64,000 bases of DNA from an uncultured Selenomonadaceae bacterium (GTDB lineage Bacteria; Bacillota; Negativicutes; Selenomonadales; Selenomonadaceae), in assembly GCA_905234235.1 (NCBI GenBank), contig CAJOHN010000004.1:20027-84026 (forward strand), written 5' to 3'. Under the pieces are notes generated by a model. It saw only the letters and a list, made by a program, of their open reading frames with translations. It was not told where the DNA came from and made no database searches. Below are positions 42,873 to 52,018 of this stretch, one piece after another; the first letter of the stretch is position 1, and each line of letters begins with the position of its first letter. The position numbers and the translations under genes are program-made.

Positions 42873-45800
42873 ATGGCAAACAATGCAAACATAATGATGA
42901 TAGCTCCGAATCAGCAAGCAGGTACGCCGCGAACACAACCGGCAACGTCGGCACGAATAACCTCGCGGAACACTCAACCGAGATATAGAACGGCGGCGCG
43001 TGCAGGTAAAAAAAATTTCGGCGCGACGCTCGATAAGTTAAATGCAAAACTCGACGAGGTTAAGCAAGGCGTTCAAGATTTAAAGGGTAGCGAGACCGCG
43101 CAGGTTGAATCGGACGTAAAAGAAATTGACACGGCGGCAAAGGAACCGGCTCAAGGAAAGAGCACAACTCCGCAGGATGCGCCTCAGCAGGACGAAAAAA
43201 TTTTATCGGCGGACGAAAAAACTTCCCCAAAAGATAAGCCAAAGATAAAACCTTCGCCCGATAAAGAGGAGTCGCCTGCGGATATTTCATTTGATGAGGA
43301 TTCTGAAGTCGCCGACAGTCAGCCGACAAAATTATTTGCGGCGAATAGTATGGCTTATTTTATCGGCATGAATTCTGAAACGCTCCTCGTTACCAAATCC
43401 GTCGTGACAATCGACGTGCCGAAAATTGAAGGCGTGCAGGCAGTCCCCAGCGAACAAAATTTAATGACGCTCATGCCGCAGACAAACAATAACAACGCGC
43501 AATCCATGCTTAACATGCTCGGCGGCTCGTGGCGTCAGATTAACATTCAACCAACTGTCCAAGCGCAACCACAGCCGATAAACAATCAGCCCGTTATCCA
43601 AGCGATGACGCAACCGCTGAATAATCAGCCTGTCATTCAAACGACGGAGCAACCGATTAATAATCAGCCCATTATTCAAGCACAACCACAGCCGATAAAC
43701 AATCAGCCCGTCATTCAAACGACGACGCAACCGGTTAATAACCATCTCGTGATTCAAGCGACGACGCAACCGGTTAATAATCAACTCGTGATTCAAGCGG
43801 CAGAGCAACCGATAAGCAATCAGCCCGTTGTTCAAGCGCAGGCACCGACTGTTGATAATCAGCCCGTTGTCCAAGCACAACCTCAACCGATTGATAATCA
43901 GCCTGTTGTTCAAGCACAACCTCAACCGATAAACAATCAGCCGATGATTCAAGGGCAGACACAACCAATTAACAATCAGCCTGTTGTTCAAGCACAACCT
44001 CAACCGATTGATAATCAGCCCGTTGTTCAAGGGCATACACAACCAATTGATAATCAGCCCGTTGTTCAAGGGCATACACAACCAATTGATAATCAGCCCG
44101 TTGTTCAAGGGCAGACACAACCAATTGATAATCAGCCCGTTGTTCAAGGGCAGACACAACCAATTGATAATCAGCCCGTTGTTCAAGCACAACCTCAACC
44201 GATAAGCAATCAGCCCGTCATTCAAACGACGACACAACCGATAAATAATCAGCCGACAGTTCAAGCACAACCGCAATCGATAAATAATCAGCCGACAGTT
44301 CAAGCACAACCGCAATCGATAAATAATCAGCCGACAGTTCAAGCACAACCGCAATCGATAAATAATCAGCCTGTTGTTCAAGCGCAACCTCAGCCGATAA
44401 ACAATCAGCCGACAGTTCAAATGCAACCTCAGCCAATTAATAATCAGCCGACTATTCAAGCGCAACTTCAACCGATAAATAATCAGCCCGTCATTCAAAC
44501 GACGACACAACCGATAGATAATCAGCCCGTCATTCAAGCGATGCCGCAATCGATAAATAATCAGCCGACAGTTCAAGCACAACCGCAATCGATAAATAAT
44601 CAGCCGACAGTTCAAGCACAACCGCAATCGATAAGCAATCAGCCCGTTGTTCAGGCACAGGCACAGACGGTTAATAATCAGCCCGTTGTTCAAGCGCAAC
44701 CGCAACCGATAAATACTCAGCCCGTCATTCAAGCGCAACCGCAACCGATAAATACTCAGCCCGTTGTTCAAGCGCAACCGCAACCGATAAATAATCAGCC
44801 GACTATTCAAGCGCAACTTCAACCGATTGATAATCAGCCCGTCATTCAAGCGCAACTTCAACCGATTGATAATCAGCCCGTTGTCCAAGCGGCAGGGCAA
44901 CAGATTAATAATCAGCCCGTCATTCAAGCTCAACCTCAGCCGATAAATAATCAACCCGTCATTCAAGCGCAACTTCAACCGATTGATAATCAGCCGACAG
45001 TTCAAGCGACGACACAACCGATAAATAATCAACCCGTCATTCAAACGACGACACAACCGATAAATAATCAACCCGTCATTCAAGCGCAACCCCAGCCGAT
45101 AGAATATCAGCCAGTGATTCAAGCGCAACCCCAACCGATAGAATATCAGCCAGTGATTCAAGCGCAACCCCAGCCGATAGAATATCAGCCAGTGATTCAA
45201 GCGCAACCCCAGCCGATAGAATATCAGCCAGTGATTCAAGCGCAGCCTCAACTGATAAACAATCAGCCCGTTGTTCAAGAGACGCCTCAGCCGATTAACA
45301 ATCAGCCGACTGTTCAGACGCAACCGCAACAGATTGAATATCAGCCAATCGTCCAGTCGCAAGCGCAATCAATAATCATGCCGCAGAGAATTGACGAACG
45401 CCCCGCGCCGCAAAACTTTTCTGAAGTGGCTTTGAATGTTCAAGTTGACGACGCGCCGACAGCTACACCCGTGACGCCGCCGCAATCGACTCAGCAACAA
45501 TTCGAGCAAGATTCTCAGCAACGTGATTCGCAACATTTCCAATTTCAACAACCGGTAACGGTCGACGCCCCGCAAACGCAATCAGCTTCAACGGGCGATG
45601 AAGTTTTCACAGTTCCTTTGACGACGACAACCGACACTCCGCAAGCCGCACCGACTCAAACCGTCGACGCACCACCGCCTCCGCCGCAAGATAATTTCGA
45701 CGTGCCCGCGCAGATTATCCGTCAAGCAAGATTGATTCGCACTAATGAAAATACGCAGATGGTTATCAAGCTCAATCCCGAACATCTCGGCGAGTTGACG

Positions 45801-46127
45801 CTCAGAGTTTCAGTCAGTCAAAGCGGCGCGGTTACTGCCAGCTTCCACAGCGATAACGCCCAAGTCCGCACGATTATTGAAAATTCGCTCGTGCAACTCC
45901 GTCAAGAGCTTAACAACGCGGGGCTTAAAGTCGAGAACGTTCAAGTTTATGCGGGCTTGAGTGACGGCGGCTTAACGAACGGGCAAGGCGGACAAGCTTG
46001 GCAACAAAATCGTCAGCAACGGCAAGGCAATCGCCGAATCAATTTCAACACCCTTGACCGCGACACCGACGCTACTCAACCTGTTAATGAAAATATCGCC
46101 ACGGACGGCGTCGATTATTCCGTTTAA
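42873..46127 (+). CDS. fliK: Flagellar hook-length control protein FliK with about 47 tandem 13-residue repeats
   Basis: 1084 residues. Residues 1-220 are low-complexity and charged. Residues 223-833 are 47 repeats of 13 residues with consensus INNQPVVQAQPQP. A Q/P/T-rich linker follows (about 840-945). The C-terminal FliK hook domain is seen near 945-1035: ENTQMVIKLNPEHLGELTLR VSVSQSGAVTASF, then QLRQELNNAGLKVENVQVY. FliK is secreted as a molecular ruler that fixes hook length and switches export to filament. Typical FliK is 400-600 residues, so this one is greatly extended by the repeats. flgD follows 18 bases downstream. Confidence 0.9.
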   Translation: MANNANIMMIAPNQQAGTPRTQPATSARITSRNTQPRYRTAARAGKKNFGATLDKLNAKLDEVKQGVQDLKGSETAQVESDVKEIDTAAKEPAQGKSTTPQDAPQQDEKILSADEKTSPKDKPKIKPSPDKEESPADISFDEDSEVADSQPTKLFAANSMAYFIGMNSETLLVTKSVVTIDVPKIEGVQAVPSEQNLMTLMPQTNNNNAQSMLNMLGGSWRQINIQPTVQAQPQPINNQPVIQAMTQPLNNQPVIQTTEQPINNQPIIQAQPQPINNQPVIQTTTQPVNNHLVIQATTQPVNNQLVIQAAEQPISNQPVVQAQAPTVDNQPVVQAQPQPIDNQPVVQAQPQPINNQPMIQGQTQPINNQPVVQAQPQPIDNQPVVQGHTQPIDNQPVVQGHTQPIDNQPVVQGQTQPIDNQPVVQGQTQPIDNQPVVQAQPQPISNQPVIQTTTQPINNQPTVQAQPQSINNQPTVQAQPQSINNQPTVQAQPQSINNQPVVQAQPQPINNQPTVQMQPQPINNQPTIQAQLQPINNQPVIQTTTQPIDNQPVIQAMPQSINNQPTVQAQPQSINNQPTVQAQPQSISNQPVVQAQAQTVNNQPVVQAQPQPINTQPVIQAQPQPINTQPVVQAQPQPINNQPTIQAQLQPIDNQPVIQAQLQPIDNQPVVQAAGQQINNQPVIQAQPQPINNQPVIQAQLQPIDNQPTVQATTQPINNQPVIQTTTQPINNQPVIQAQPQPIEYQPVIQAQPQPIEYQPVIQAQPQPIEYQPVIQAQPQPIEYQPVIQAQPQLINNQPVVQETPQPINNQPTVQTQPQQIEYQPIVQSQAQSIIMPQRIDERPAPQNFSEVALNVQVDDAPTATPVTPPQSTQQQFEQDSQQRDSQHFQFQQPVTVDAPQTQSASTGDEVFTVPLTTTTDTPQAAPTQTVDAPPPPPQDNFDVPAQIIRQARLIRTNENTQMVIKLNPEHLGELTLRVSVSQSGAVTASFHSDNAQVRTIIENSLVQLRQELNNAGLKVENVQVYAGLSDGGLTNGQGGQAWQQNRQQRQGNRRINFNTLDRDTDATQPVNENIATDGVDYSV
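43539..45371 (+). repeat. Tandem array, 47 units of 39 bp, inside fliK
   Basis: Unit encodes I-(N/D)-N-Q-P-(V/T)-(V/I)-Q-(A/T/G)-(Q/T)-(P/T)-Q-P. Subfamilies lie in runs: IDNQPVVQGHTQP and GQTQP (units 13-16), INNQPTVQAQPQS (19-21, 27-28), IEYQPVIQAQPQP (41-44), pointing to recent local duplications. The array holds no in-frame stop on either strand and no iterated octamer. Confidence 0.95.
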
Positions 46128-46145
46128 AAATTTGGAGGAGATAAT

Positions 46146-46715
46146 ATGGCAAATTCATTCAACACAATCACCGTCGACGGCGTAACTTACGATGCCGCCG
46201 CATACGCCGCCTCGCAACCTAAAGAGACTAAGAGAAATGACGAACTTGGCAAAGAGGCATTTCTTCAACTGCTCGTCACTCAGCTCCAGAATCAAGACCC
46301 GCTCAACCCGCAGGATAACAGCAGTTACATCGCCGAACTCGCGCAATTCAGCTCGCTTGAACAAATGACTAACGTCGTAAATAGCCTCGAAGATCTCGGC
46401 AAAGTCGTCAACAACATCGACACTTCCGTTTTGGTCGGGCAACTTTCAAGCATGATTGGCAAGGGCATTGATTGGGTTAATACTGTCAACGAAGCCGACG
46501 CGGAGGGCAATCCCATAAGCCACCCCGAATCAATGAGCGGCGTTGTTACCGGCGTCACGATTGTTGAAGGCGTGCCGAGCATTCTTGTCGAGAAGGACGG
46601 CGAAAAATACATGGTTGACATTTCCAATATCGGGCACGTTTACGATTTGACGCCCGAAGAAACTTCCGCCGATGCCGATACAACTCCTGCAGTCGCGGAA
46701 GATGTTGTCGAATAA
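46146..46715 (+). CDS. flgD: Flagellar hook assembly protein FlgD
   Basis: 189 residues with GGAGGAG upstream. The FlgD N-terminal motif is clear: LGKEAFLQLLVTQLQNQDPL NPQDNSSYIAELAQFSSLEQ MTNV. After residue 100 a small tudor-like domain (GMSGVVTGVTIVEGVPSILV type) replaces the longer FnIII-tudor pair of enterics, followed by an acidic tail. FlgD caps the growing hook; it is encoded directly after FliK, as in many flagellar operons. Confidence 0.93.
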   Translation: MANSFNTITVDGVTYDAAAYAASQPKETKRNDELGKEAFLQLLVTQLQNQDPLNPQDNSSYIAELAQFSSLEQMTNVVNSLEDLGKVVNNIDTSVLVGQLSSMIGKGIDWVNTVNEADAEGNPISHPESMSGVVTGVTIVEGVPSILVEKDGEKYMVDISNIGHVYDLTPEETSADADTTPAVAEDVVE

Positions 46716-46737
46716 AATTCTGTTAGCATAAAAAAAG

Positions 46738-46767
46738 ACCGCTCCATAATCCGGAACGGTTTTTTTG
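46738..46767. terminator. Bidirectional terminator between flgD and the adenosyltransferase
   Basis: ACCG-C-TCC (46738-46745) pairs with GGA-A-CGGT (46753-46760). T7 follows on the plus strand and a run of A precedes (46731-46736), so it can serve both convergent genes. Confidence 0.75.
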
Positions 46768-46779
46768 TTGTTAAAATTT

Positions 46780-47277
46780 TTAAGCGTTCAAGTCCTCGCG
46801 CCTCATAAGCAGAAAACAATAATCCGACAATCTGTTGAGGAAAATTTTATCTGACTCGTGAACTTGCTCGGCTTTACTCAATTCGCAAGCTAATCTCTCT
46901 GCGCGGCGCGTGATTGTCCTCGCTAAGTCTAAGAAGGCTCCGCCCTTTGAATTGCCGGGTATGATAAATTCTCTGAGCGGCGGCAACGAATTTTCTAACG
47001 AATCCATTTCCGCCTCTAAATTTTTTATGTCGTCGAAAGTTATCAGCGGCTCCCGATTTAAACTCGCGAAGTCCGCCATTAATCGCGGCAAAAGTTTCTG
47101 CGCGGCTAAAATTTTTTCTCTGACACTTTCAACCTCAGCAAAAGCTCGCGCAATTCCCAATGCAGAATCAGCCTCATCAATCGCGCCGTAAGTCTGAACT
47201 CGTAAGCAATTTTTATCGACGCGTTCGCCCGTGTATAAGCTCGTCAAACCTTTGTCGCCGGTCTTGGTGTAAATCAT
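46780..47277 (-). CDS. PduO-type ATP:cob(I)alamin adenosyltransferase
   Basis: 165 residues. MIYTKTGDKGLTSLYTGERV DK is the family N-terminus; then YGAIDEADSALGIARAF, EFIIPGNSKGGAFLDLARTI TRRAER (ATP- and cobalamin-contacting arginine set) and the final LNRLSDYCFLLMR. It makes adenosylcobalamin. It overlaps the lactate permease gene by four bases, an unusual operon partner. Complements the cobU-cobQ genes at 32.8-35.3 kb. Confidence 0.93.
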   Translation of the reverse strand: MIYTKTGDKGLTSLYTGERVDKNCLRVQTYGAIDEADSALGIARAFAEVESVREKILAAQKLLPRLMADFASLNREPLITFDDIKNLEAEMDSLENSLPPLREFIIPGNSKGGAFLDLARTITRRAERLACELSKAEQVHESDKIFLNRLSDYCFLLMRREDLNA

Positions 47278-48803
47278 CCGACTATCGCCTGCCCAAAGTA
47301 GACGACTGCGCCCATAAACAGCACGAACGGAATATAAATCTTGACGGCAAACGCCAACAGTTGAGCGTCCGCGCCCTTGACGCCGATAGCCGCCGAGCCG
47401 ATAGCGATTGATAACGGAGAAATCATTTTGCCCGCGCAGGCACCGGTTGCATTAGCCGCCGCCACCCAAGCTTGAACAGTTTCATTCGCGCCGATAGCTT
47501 GGCTCGCCATAACTTGCAACTTTCCGAACAAAACACAGCTTGAAGTCGCCGAACCGGTTATGTAAGTTCCGACGGAGCCTAAGAACGCCGCAATGCAAGG
47601 ATAAGCCGTGCCCGTCGCCGCAACCGCCGTATCAGCAATCTGATTCGTCATGCCGCTGTAGCCCATAACTTTTGCCGTCGCGATAACCGCAATAATCGTT
47701 ACCATCGTAAATTTCAAACCGTTAATCGTCTTTTTGAGGACGCCGAACATTTCTCCGAAACTCGCGCCCTGTTTAGAACCCGCAATAAACGACGCCAACA
47801 ATATCAAAACGCCGGGCGTATTAATCCAAACAAAAGTGTAAGGAGTGCCGCCTTCGCCGTTGTAGATTGGAACTGCCGATTTGAATTGCATAAGGAATTG
47901 GTTAATCGGCGGGACGAGTTTACTTGTGAACAGCAGGAAGATAAAAATTAGGATAAACGGTAGGCAAGCATTAATCGCCTTCGCAGTGGAAATTTTAGTC
48001 TGAGCTTGGTCGGGCATTGCAAATTCCGAGTCGTTGACGGGGAATTTTTTAGCAATGAAAACAATCGTGCCCATAGTACAAATCGCGCCCGCGACAACTG
48101 CCAGCTCCGGTCCTACAAACATTGACAAAGCCAACTCAGGCAGGAAGAACGCAAGTCCCGCGCCTAAACAAAACATCGTCATACCGCGCAGACCTTTCAT
48201 CCCGCCGCCCGTCACAATTACCATAAGCCAAGGACATAATAACGTTAAAACGCCCAGTTGCAATGAGGTAAACGTCGCGAGTTGAACAGGGTCAAATGCC
48301 GTGACGTTCGCCAAAGTAACCAGCGGAATACCGATTGAGCCGTAAGCCGTCGGCACAGAGTTAGCGATAAGACAGACAGAAACGGACAGAATCGGATTGA
48401 TACCGATACCGGCAAGCATACCGGCAGGAACGGCAATCGCGGTACCGAAGCCCGCCATGCCTTCCAAGAAGCCGCCGAAGCCCCAGCCGATTAGCAGAAT
48501 CAAAACGCGCTTATCGTGGCTGACACTCGTCAACATGTCCTTAATCGTATCCATCGCTTTGGTATGCAATGTCAAGTTGTAAGTGAAAATAGCCGCGACG
48601 ATAACCAATAAGATTGGCCAACACGCCAGCGCGACGCCTTCAAGCACCGATTCAATCGCTCGCACGCTCTCCATTTCCCAGACGCCCATGCCCGCCGCTA
48701 ACGAAATTATCAGCGCGATTAGGCACGCCTTCCACGGAGCCATTTTGATAACGCTCAGCGCGAGCACCAACCATAAAATCGGCGACAGCGCAAGTAAAAA
48801 CAT
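47274..48803 (-). CDS. lctP: L-lactate permease
   Basis: About 509 residues from ATG at 48803 (a TTG lies just upstream). About 12-13 hydrophobic segments. Family motifs: GWGFGGFLEGMAGFGTAIAV PAGML, LIANSVPTAYGSIGIPLVTL AN, GSVGTYITGSATSSCVLFGK LQ and AANATGACAGKMISPLSIAI. Lactate/H+ symport at the inner membrane, fitting the lactate metabolism of Negativicutes. Operon with the adenosyltransferase. Confidence 0.95.
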   Translation of the reverse strand: MFLLALSPILWLVLALSVIKMAPWKACLIALIISLAAGMGVWEMESVRAIESVLEGVALACWPILLVIVAAIFTYNLTLHTKAMDTIKDMLTSVSHDKRVLILLIGWGFGGFLEGMAGFGTAIAVPAGMLAGIGINPILSVSVCLIANSVPTAYGSIGIPLVTLANVTAFDPVQLATFTSLQLGVLTLLCPWLMVIVTGGGMKGLRGMTMFCLGAGLAFFLPELALSMFVGPELAVVAGAICTMGTIVFIAKKFPVNDSEFAMPDQAQTKISTAKAINACLPFILIFIFLLFTSKLVPPINQFLMQFKSAVPIYNGEGGTPYTFVWINTPGVLILLASFIAGSKQGASFGEMFGVLKKTINGLKFTMVTIIAVIATAKVMGYSGMTNQIADTAVAATGTAYPCIAAFLGSVGTYITGSATSSCVLFGKLQVMASQAIGANETVQAWVAAANATGACAGKMISPLSIAIGSAAIGVKGADAQLLAFAVKIYIPFVLFMGAVVYFGQAIVG

Positions 48804-48908
48804 CAATTCCCCCGACCTCCTTACTAAACTTAAAGAAAATAATTCCGTGCCGCATTTTTTCTATGACGGGCTAAAAATTTCCTGCCTTATTGAAAATTTT
48901 CTGTCAAA

Positions 48909-50141
48909 TTATTTTGCTGCCGATATTCCTGCCGCATTCCCCATAGCCCACGCCGCTTGCAAATTGAATCCGCCCGTGAATCCGTCAACGTCGGCAACTT
49001 CCCCCGCGATAAATAATCCTTTAATAATTTTGGACTCCATCGTTCGCGGATTTATTTCTTTAATCGATACGCCGCCCGCCGTCACGATTGCCTCTTCAAG
49101 CGATCTTGTTTTGGTTATTATCAAAGGAAGTCCGCGCAGATTTTCTACCAATCGCCGTCGTTCAGCCGCAGTTATTTCGTCGACGCGTTTATCTTCGGGC
49201 AGATACGACAAATCTAAAATTATCGGGATTAATTTCGCGGGCAACAGTTCAACGAGCGCATTCTTTATGATTTTCCCTTTGAACTTGTCGAAGTCTCTTA
49301 AAATTCTTGCGTCTAATTGTTCGGGCTTGAGCGCGGGCTTCAAATTTATTTCCAGCTCGACGAATTTTTTTTCTGCCAACAGCTGTGCCGCTTGCCGACT
49401 CAACGTTAAAATTATCGGACCGCTAACTCCAAAGTGCGTGAACAACATTTCTCCGAACTGCTCCGCGATTTTTTTACCGTCCGCCAAAAGTTTTACGCGA
49501 ACATTTTTTAACGAAAGCCCTTGCAAATCTTTGACGAACTCTTCTTCCGTTTCGAGCGGTACCAATGCCGGTAAAATTTCTGTGACGGTGTGTCCCAAAT
49601 TTTCAGCAAAGCGGAAGCCGTCACCCGTCGAACCTGTTTTTGGATAACTCGCGCCGCCCGTCGCCAAAATACCCGCATCGCATTCAAAAATTTTCCCGCC
49701 GACTTTAACGCCGACGATTTTTTTTTGCCTACAAATAATTTCTGTGACGGGCGAATTAGTTCTAACTTCGACGCCCAAAATTTTCAAACGTTTCAACAGC
49801 GCGTCGATAACTTCTTTGGCGTCGTCGCTGACGGGGAAAATTCTGCCGCCGCGTTCGATTTTAGTTTTAACGCCTAAGCTCTCGAAAAAGTTCACGGTGT
49901 CGGCAGTCGAAAAATTTTTCAGCGCACTGTAAAGAAATTTGCCATTGCCGGGCAAGTTTTTAACGACTTCCTCAACGTCGGCGGTGTTGGTGAGGTTGCA
50001 ACGCCCTTTGCCGGTTATGCCGAGTTTGCGCCCGACGCGTGGCATTTTTTCAAACAACGTAACCTGCGCGGAATTTTCAGCCGCACGAATCGCCGCCATC
50101 ATCCCCGCACAACCGCCGCCCACTACGATAATTTTTTTCAA
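48909..50141 (-). CDS. BaiN/HI0933-like flavoprotein
   Basis: 410 residues from a TTG at 50141 overlapping the upstream stop (TTGA), AGGAGAG site. FAD-binding start IIVVGGGCAGMMAAIRAAE, then EKMPRVGRKLGITGKGRCNL TN, the family hallmark; GILATGGASYPKTGSTGDGF; and the C-terminal GLFIAGEVADVDGFTGGFNL QAAWAMGNAAG. Family members include 3-dehydro-bile-acid reductases and proteins of unknown substrate. The substrate here cannot be deduced. Confidence 0.9.
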   Translation of the reverse strand: MKKIIVVGGGCAGMMAAIRAAENSAQVTLFEKMPRVGRKLGITGKGRCNLTNTADVEEVVKNLPGNGKFLYSALKNFSTADTVNFFESLGVKTKIERGGRIFPVSDDAKEVIDALLKRLKILGVEVRTNSPVTEIICRQKKIVGVKVGGKIFECDAGILATGGASYPKTGSTGDGFRFAENLGHTVTEILPALVPLETEEEFVKDLQGLSLKNVRVKLLADGKKIAEQFGEMLFTHFGVSGPIILTLSRQAAQLLAEKKFVELEINLKPALKPEQLDARILRDFDKFKGKIIKNALVELLPAKLIPIILDLSYLPEDKRVDEITAAERRRLVENLRGLPLIITKTRSLEEAIVTAGGVSIKEINPRTMESKIIKGLFIAGEVADVDGFTGGFNLQAAWAMGNAAGISAAK

Positions 50142-50842
50142 GCCAACTCTCCTTTAAGCCGCGTAATTTCTTCTTTTGTTAAGGCTCTGAACTTGCCGAC
50201 TCTTAAGCCGTCAAGCGTCAAGCCCGCAAATTTTATGCGCCGAAGTCTTTTAACGTCGCAACCGATAGCCGCGAACATCCGCCGCACTTGCCGATTACGC
50301 CCCTCGTGAATTGTAATTTCAACCAGATTATCGCCGAGCAAATAAACTTCAGCGGGCGCGGTTAAGCCGTCGTCGAGTTCGATACCTGCGCGGAGTTTAT
50401 CGAGTTTTTCTTCAGTCACGTCGCCGGAAATTGTAGCGCGATAAGTCTTTTTAATTTCAAAGCGCGGATGAATCAAGGCATTAGTCAAGTCGCCGTCGTT
50501 AGTCAGAATCAACAGCCCTTCCGAGTTCAAATCCAATCGTCCGACGGGATAAACGCGTTCAGAAAAATTTTCGCCGAGTAAATCTAAAACAGTTTTACGC
50601 CCGCGTTCGTCGTGAGCAGTCGAGACGTAACCACGCGGCTTATTCAGCACAAGATAAATTTTTTCCGCGCAGATTTTAATCGGCTTGCCGTCGACGCAGA
50701 TTTTTTGGTTAATATCAGCCCTCGCGCCCAGCTCCGTGATAATTTTGCCGTCAACCGTCACACGCCCCGCCGTAATAATTTTCTCCGCCTCACGTCTCGA
50801 ACAAATGCCTGCGCGGGCTATCAATTTTTGTAGTCGTTCCAA
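50138..50842 (-). CDS. Ribosomal large subunit pseudouridine synthase, RluB/RsuA family
   Basis: 234 residues, TTG start with GGAGG upstream. S4 domain MERLQKLIARAGICSRREAE; catalytic segment VYPVGRLDLNSEGLLILTND GD with the essential Asp; then HEGRNRQVRRMFAAIG. Isomerises a uridine in rRNA. Followed by the flavoprotein with translational coupling and preceded by the membrane phosphoesterase. Confidence 0.93.
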   Translation of the reverse strand: MERLQKLIARAGICSRREAEKIITAGRVTVDGKIITELGARADINQKICVDGKPIKICAEKIYLVLNKPRGYVSTAHDERGRKTVLDLLGENFSERVYPVGRLDLNSEGLLILTNDGDLTNALIHPRFEIKKTYRATISGDVTEEKLDKLRAGIELDDGLTAPAEVYLLGDNLVEITIHEGRNRQVRRMFAAIGCDVKRLRRIKFAGLTLDGLRVGKFRALTKEEITRLKGELA

Positions 50843-50843
50843 G

Positions 50844-52016
50844 TTAAGTCCTCCTCAACGTGAAGTAAGCAATTTCTGGTGGGCAACCGAATCTGAACGG
50901 AAACCAACTGCCATTGCCGACATGAACATAGCCGAGACTGTCGCCGATTTTAACCAAGCCGCGTGTGTACTTAAAGACTGGGAAGAGCGGCATTCCGAAA
51001 ATCCCGAATTGCGAGCCGTGCGTGTGTCCCGTCAACGTCAAAGCAAAATTCCGTTCGGCACCGTCGTCGATAAATTCGGGGTGATGCGCCAGTAAAATTT
51101 TAACGGCGTCGTCGGGAATATTTTTAGCGGCTCTGTGAACAAAATCGCGGCGCGTCTCGCGGAAATCGTTATCGCGTGCCTTATCTTCGCCGGCAGTAGT
51201 TATCGGGGCGCGCGAGGGATAATCGACGCCTAAAATATAAAGTTTCGACGTGACAAGCTCCGAACGATTAATCAGACAATGAATTTTGGTCTTCGCGAGT
51301 TCGCTTTCAATCGCCCGAATCCCGCGAAAATGTTCATGGTTGCCGTGACAATAGTAAATGCCGAACTTAAATTTATTGGTGAAGGCGTCGACAATCTTAA
51401 TCGCGGCGGGGTTCATTGCCTTATCGTCGAAAATATCACCGGTAATGGCGAGGAGGTCGGGCTTAGAATCGGCGACGCGTTGCAAAAGATTTTCGAGACG
51501 TTCAAGAGAATAGTACGCGCCGAGATGAATGTCGCTAATCTGCGCGAGCTTAAAGCCTTCCAAATCGGGCGGCAGATTTTTAATGGGTACGTCGTAAAAA
51601 TTTTCTACGTCGCGATTCTTTTCGATTCGGTTGCCGTAAAGAGAAATTGCCATCGACGCCAGAGGATAAATCATTCCGTGAACTAGAGCTTTCCGCCGCG
51701 CAGGTTCAAATTTCGTCGGCTTATTGAACTTCCGATAAAAAAATCTCACGACAACCGCGCAGATAACCAACACGCCGCAAATTAACTGCGCCATTAGAAA
51801 AACCGTCGCGACGTTGCCGAAGACAGATATAAACCAATCGGGCACGAGCGAACGCATTAACCAGCCGCCGAGTATCACGACGATAACCGTTAAATCGGCG
51901 AGCGCGAACAGTTTATAAAATTTTCTGGCGAGGTGTTCGCTGAACAGGAAACTTATCGAGACAAGCGCGATTGTCATGACCGCGCCGAGAACAACCGCTG
52001 TTATGAGCAGGAACAT
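50844..52016 (-). CDS. Membrane-anchored metallophosphoesterase
   Basis: 390 residues. Three or four N-terminal membrane segments (residues 1-90: FLLITAVVLGAVMTIALVSI, ALADLTVIVVILGGWLM, AQLICGVLVICAVVV). The calcineurin-like domain follows: ISDIHLGAY, AITGDIFDDK, YYCHGNHEHF, LLAHHPEF and GHTHGSQFG. Resembles YkuE/YaeI enzymes that act on cell-envelope lipids. Two bases from folD, so part of the same transcription unit. Confidence 0.9.
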   Translation of the reverse strand: MFLLITAVVLGAVMTIALVSISFLFSEHLARKFYKLFALADLTVIVVILGGWLMRSLVPDWFISVFGNVATVFLMAQLICGVLVICAVVVRFFYRKFNKPTKFEPARRKALVHGMIYPLASMAISLYGNRIEKNRDVENFYDVPIKNLPPDLEGFKLAQISDIHLGAYYSLERLENLLQRVADSKPDLLAITGDIFDDKAMNPAAIKIVDAFTNKFKFGIYYCHGNHEHFRGIRAIESELAKTKIHCLINRSELVTSKLYILGVDYPSRAPITTAGEDKARDNDFRETRRDFVHRAAKNIPDDAVKILLAHHPEFIDDGAERNFALTLTGHTHGSQFGIFGMPLFPVFKYTRGLVKIGDSLGYVHVGNGSWFPFRFGCPPEIAYFTLRRT

Positions 52017-52018
52017 TT

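Noticed and set aside
43461..45368. A 635-codon open frame antisense to fliK with an N-R-L-R-L repeat pattern
   Set aside because: It is the mirror of the 39-bp array, which lacks stop codons in this frame because of its period. There is no ribosome site, and the product is arginine/leucine repeats only.
43539..45371. CRISPR array
   Set aside because: The periodic 39-bp units encode an in-frame peptide repeat without unique spacers, and no cas genes are present.
48583..49647. A 354-codon plus-strand frame across lctP and the flavoprotein gene
   Set aside because: It spans two clearly real minus-strand genes, has no ribosome site and is serine/asparagine-rich as expected of an antisense shadow.
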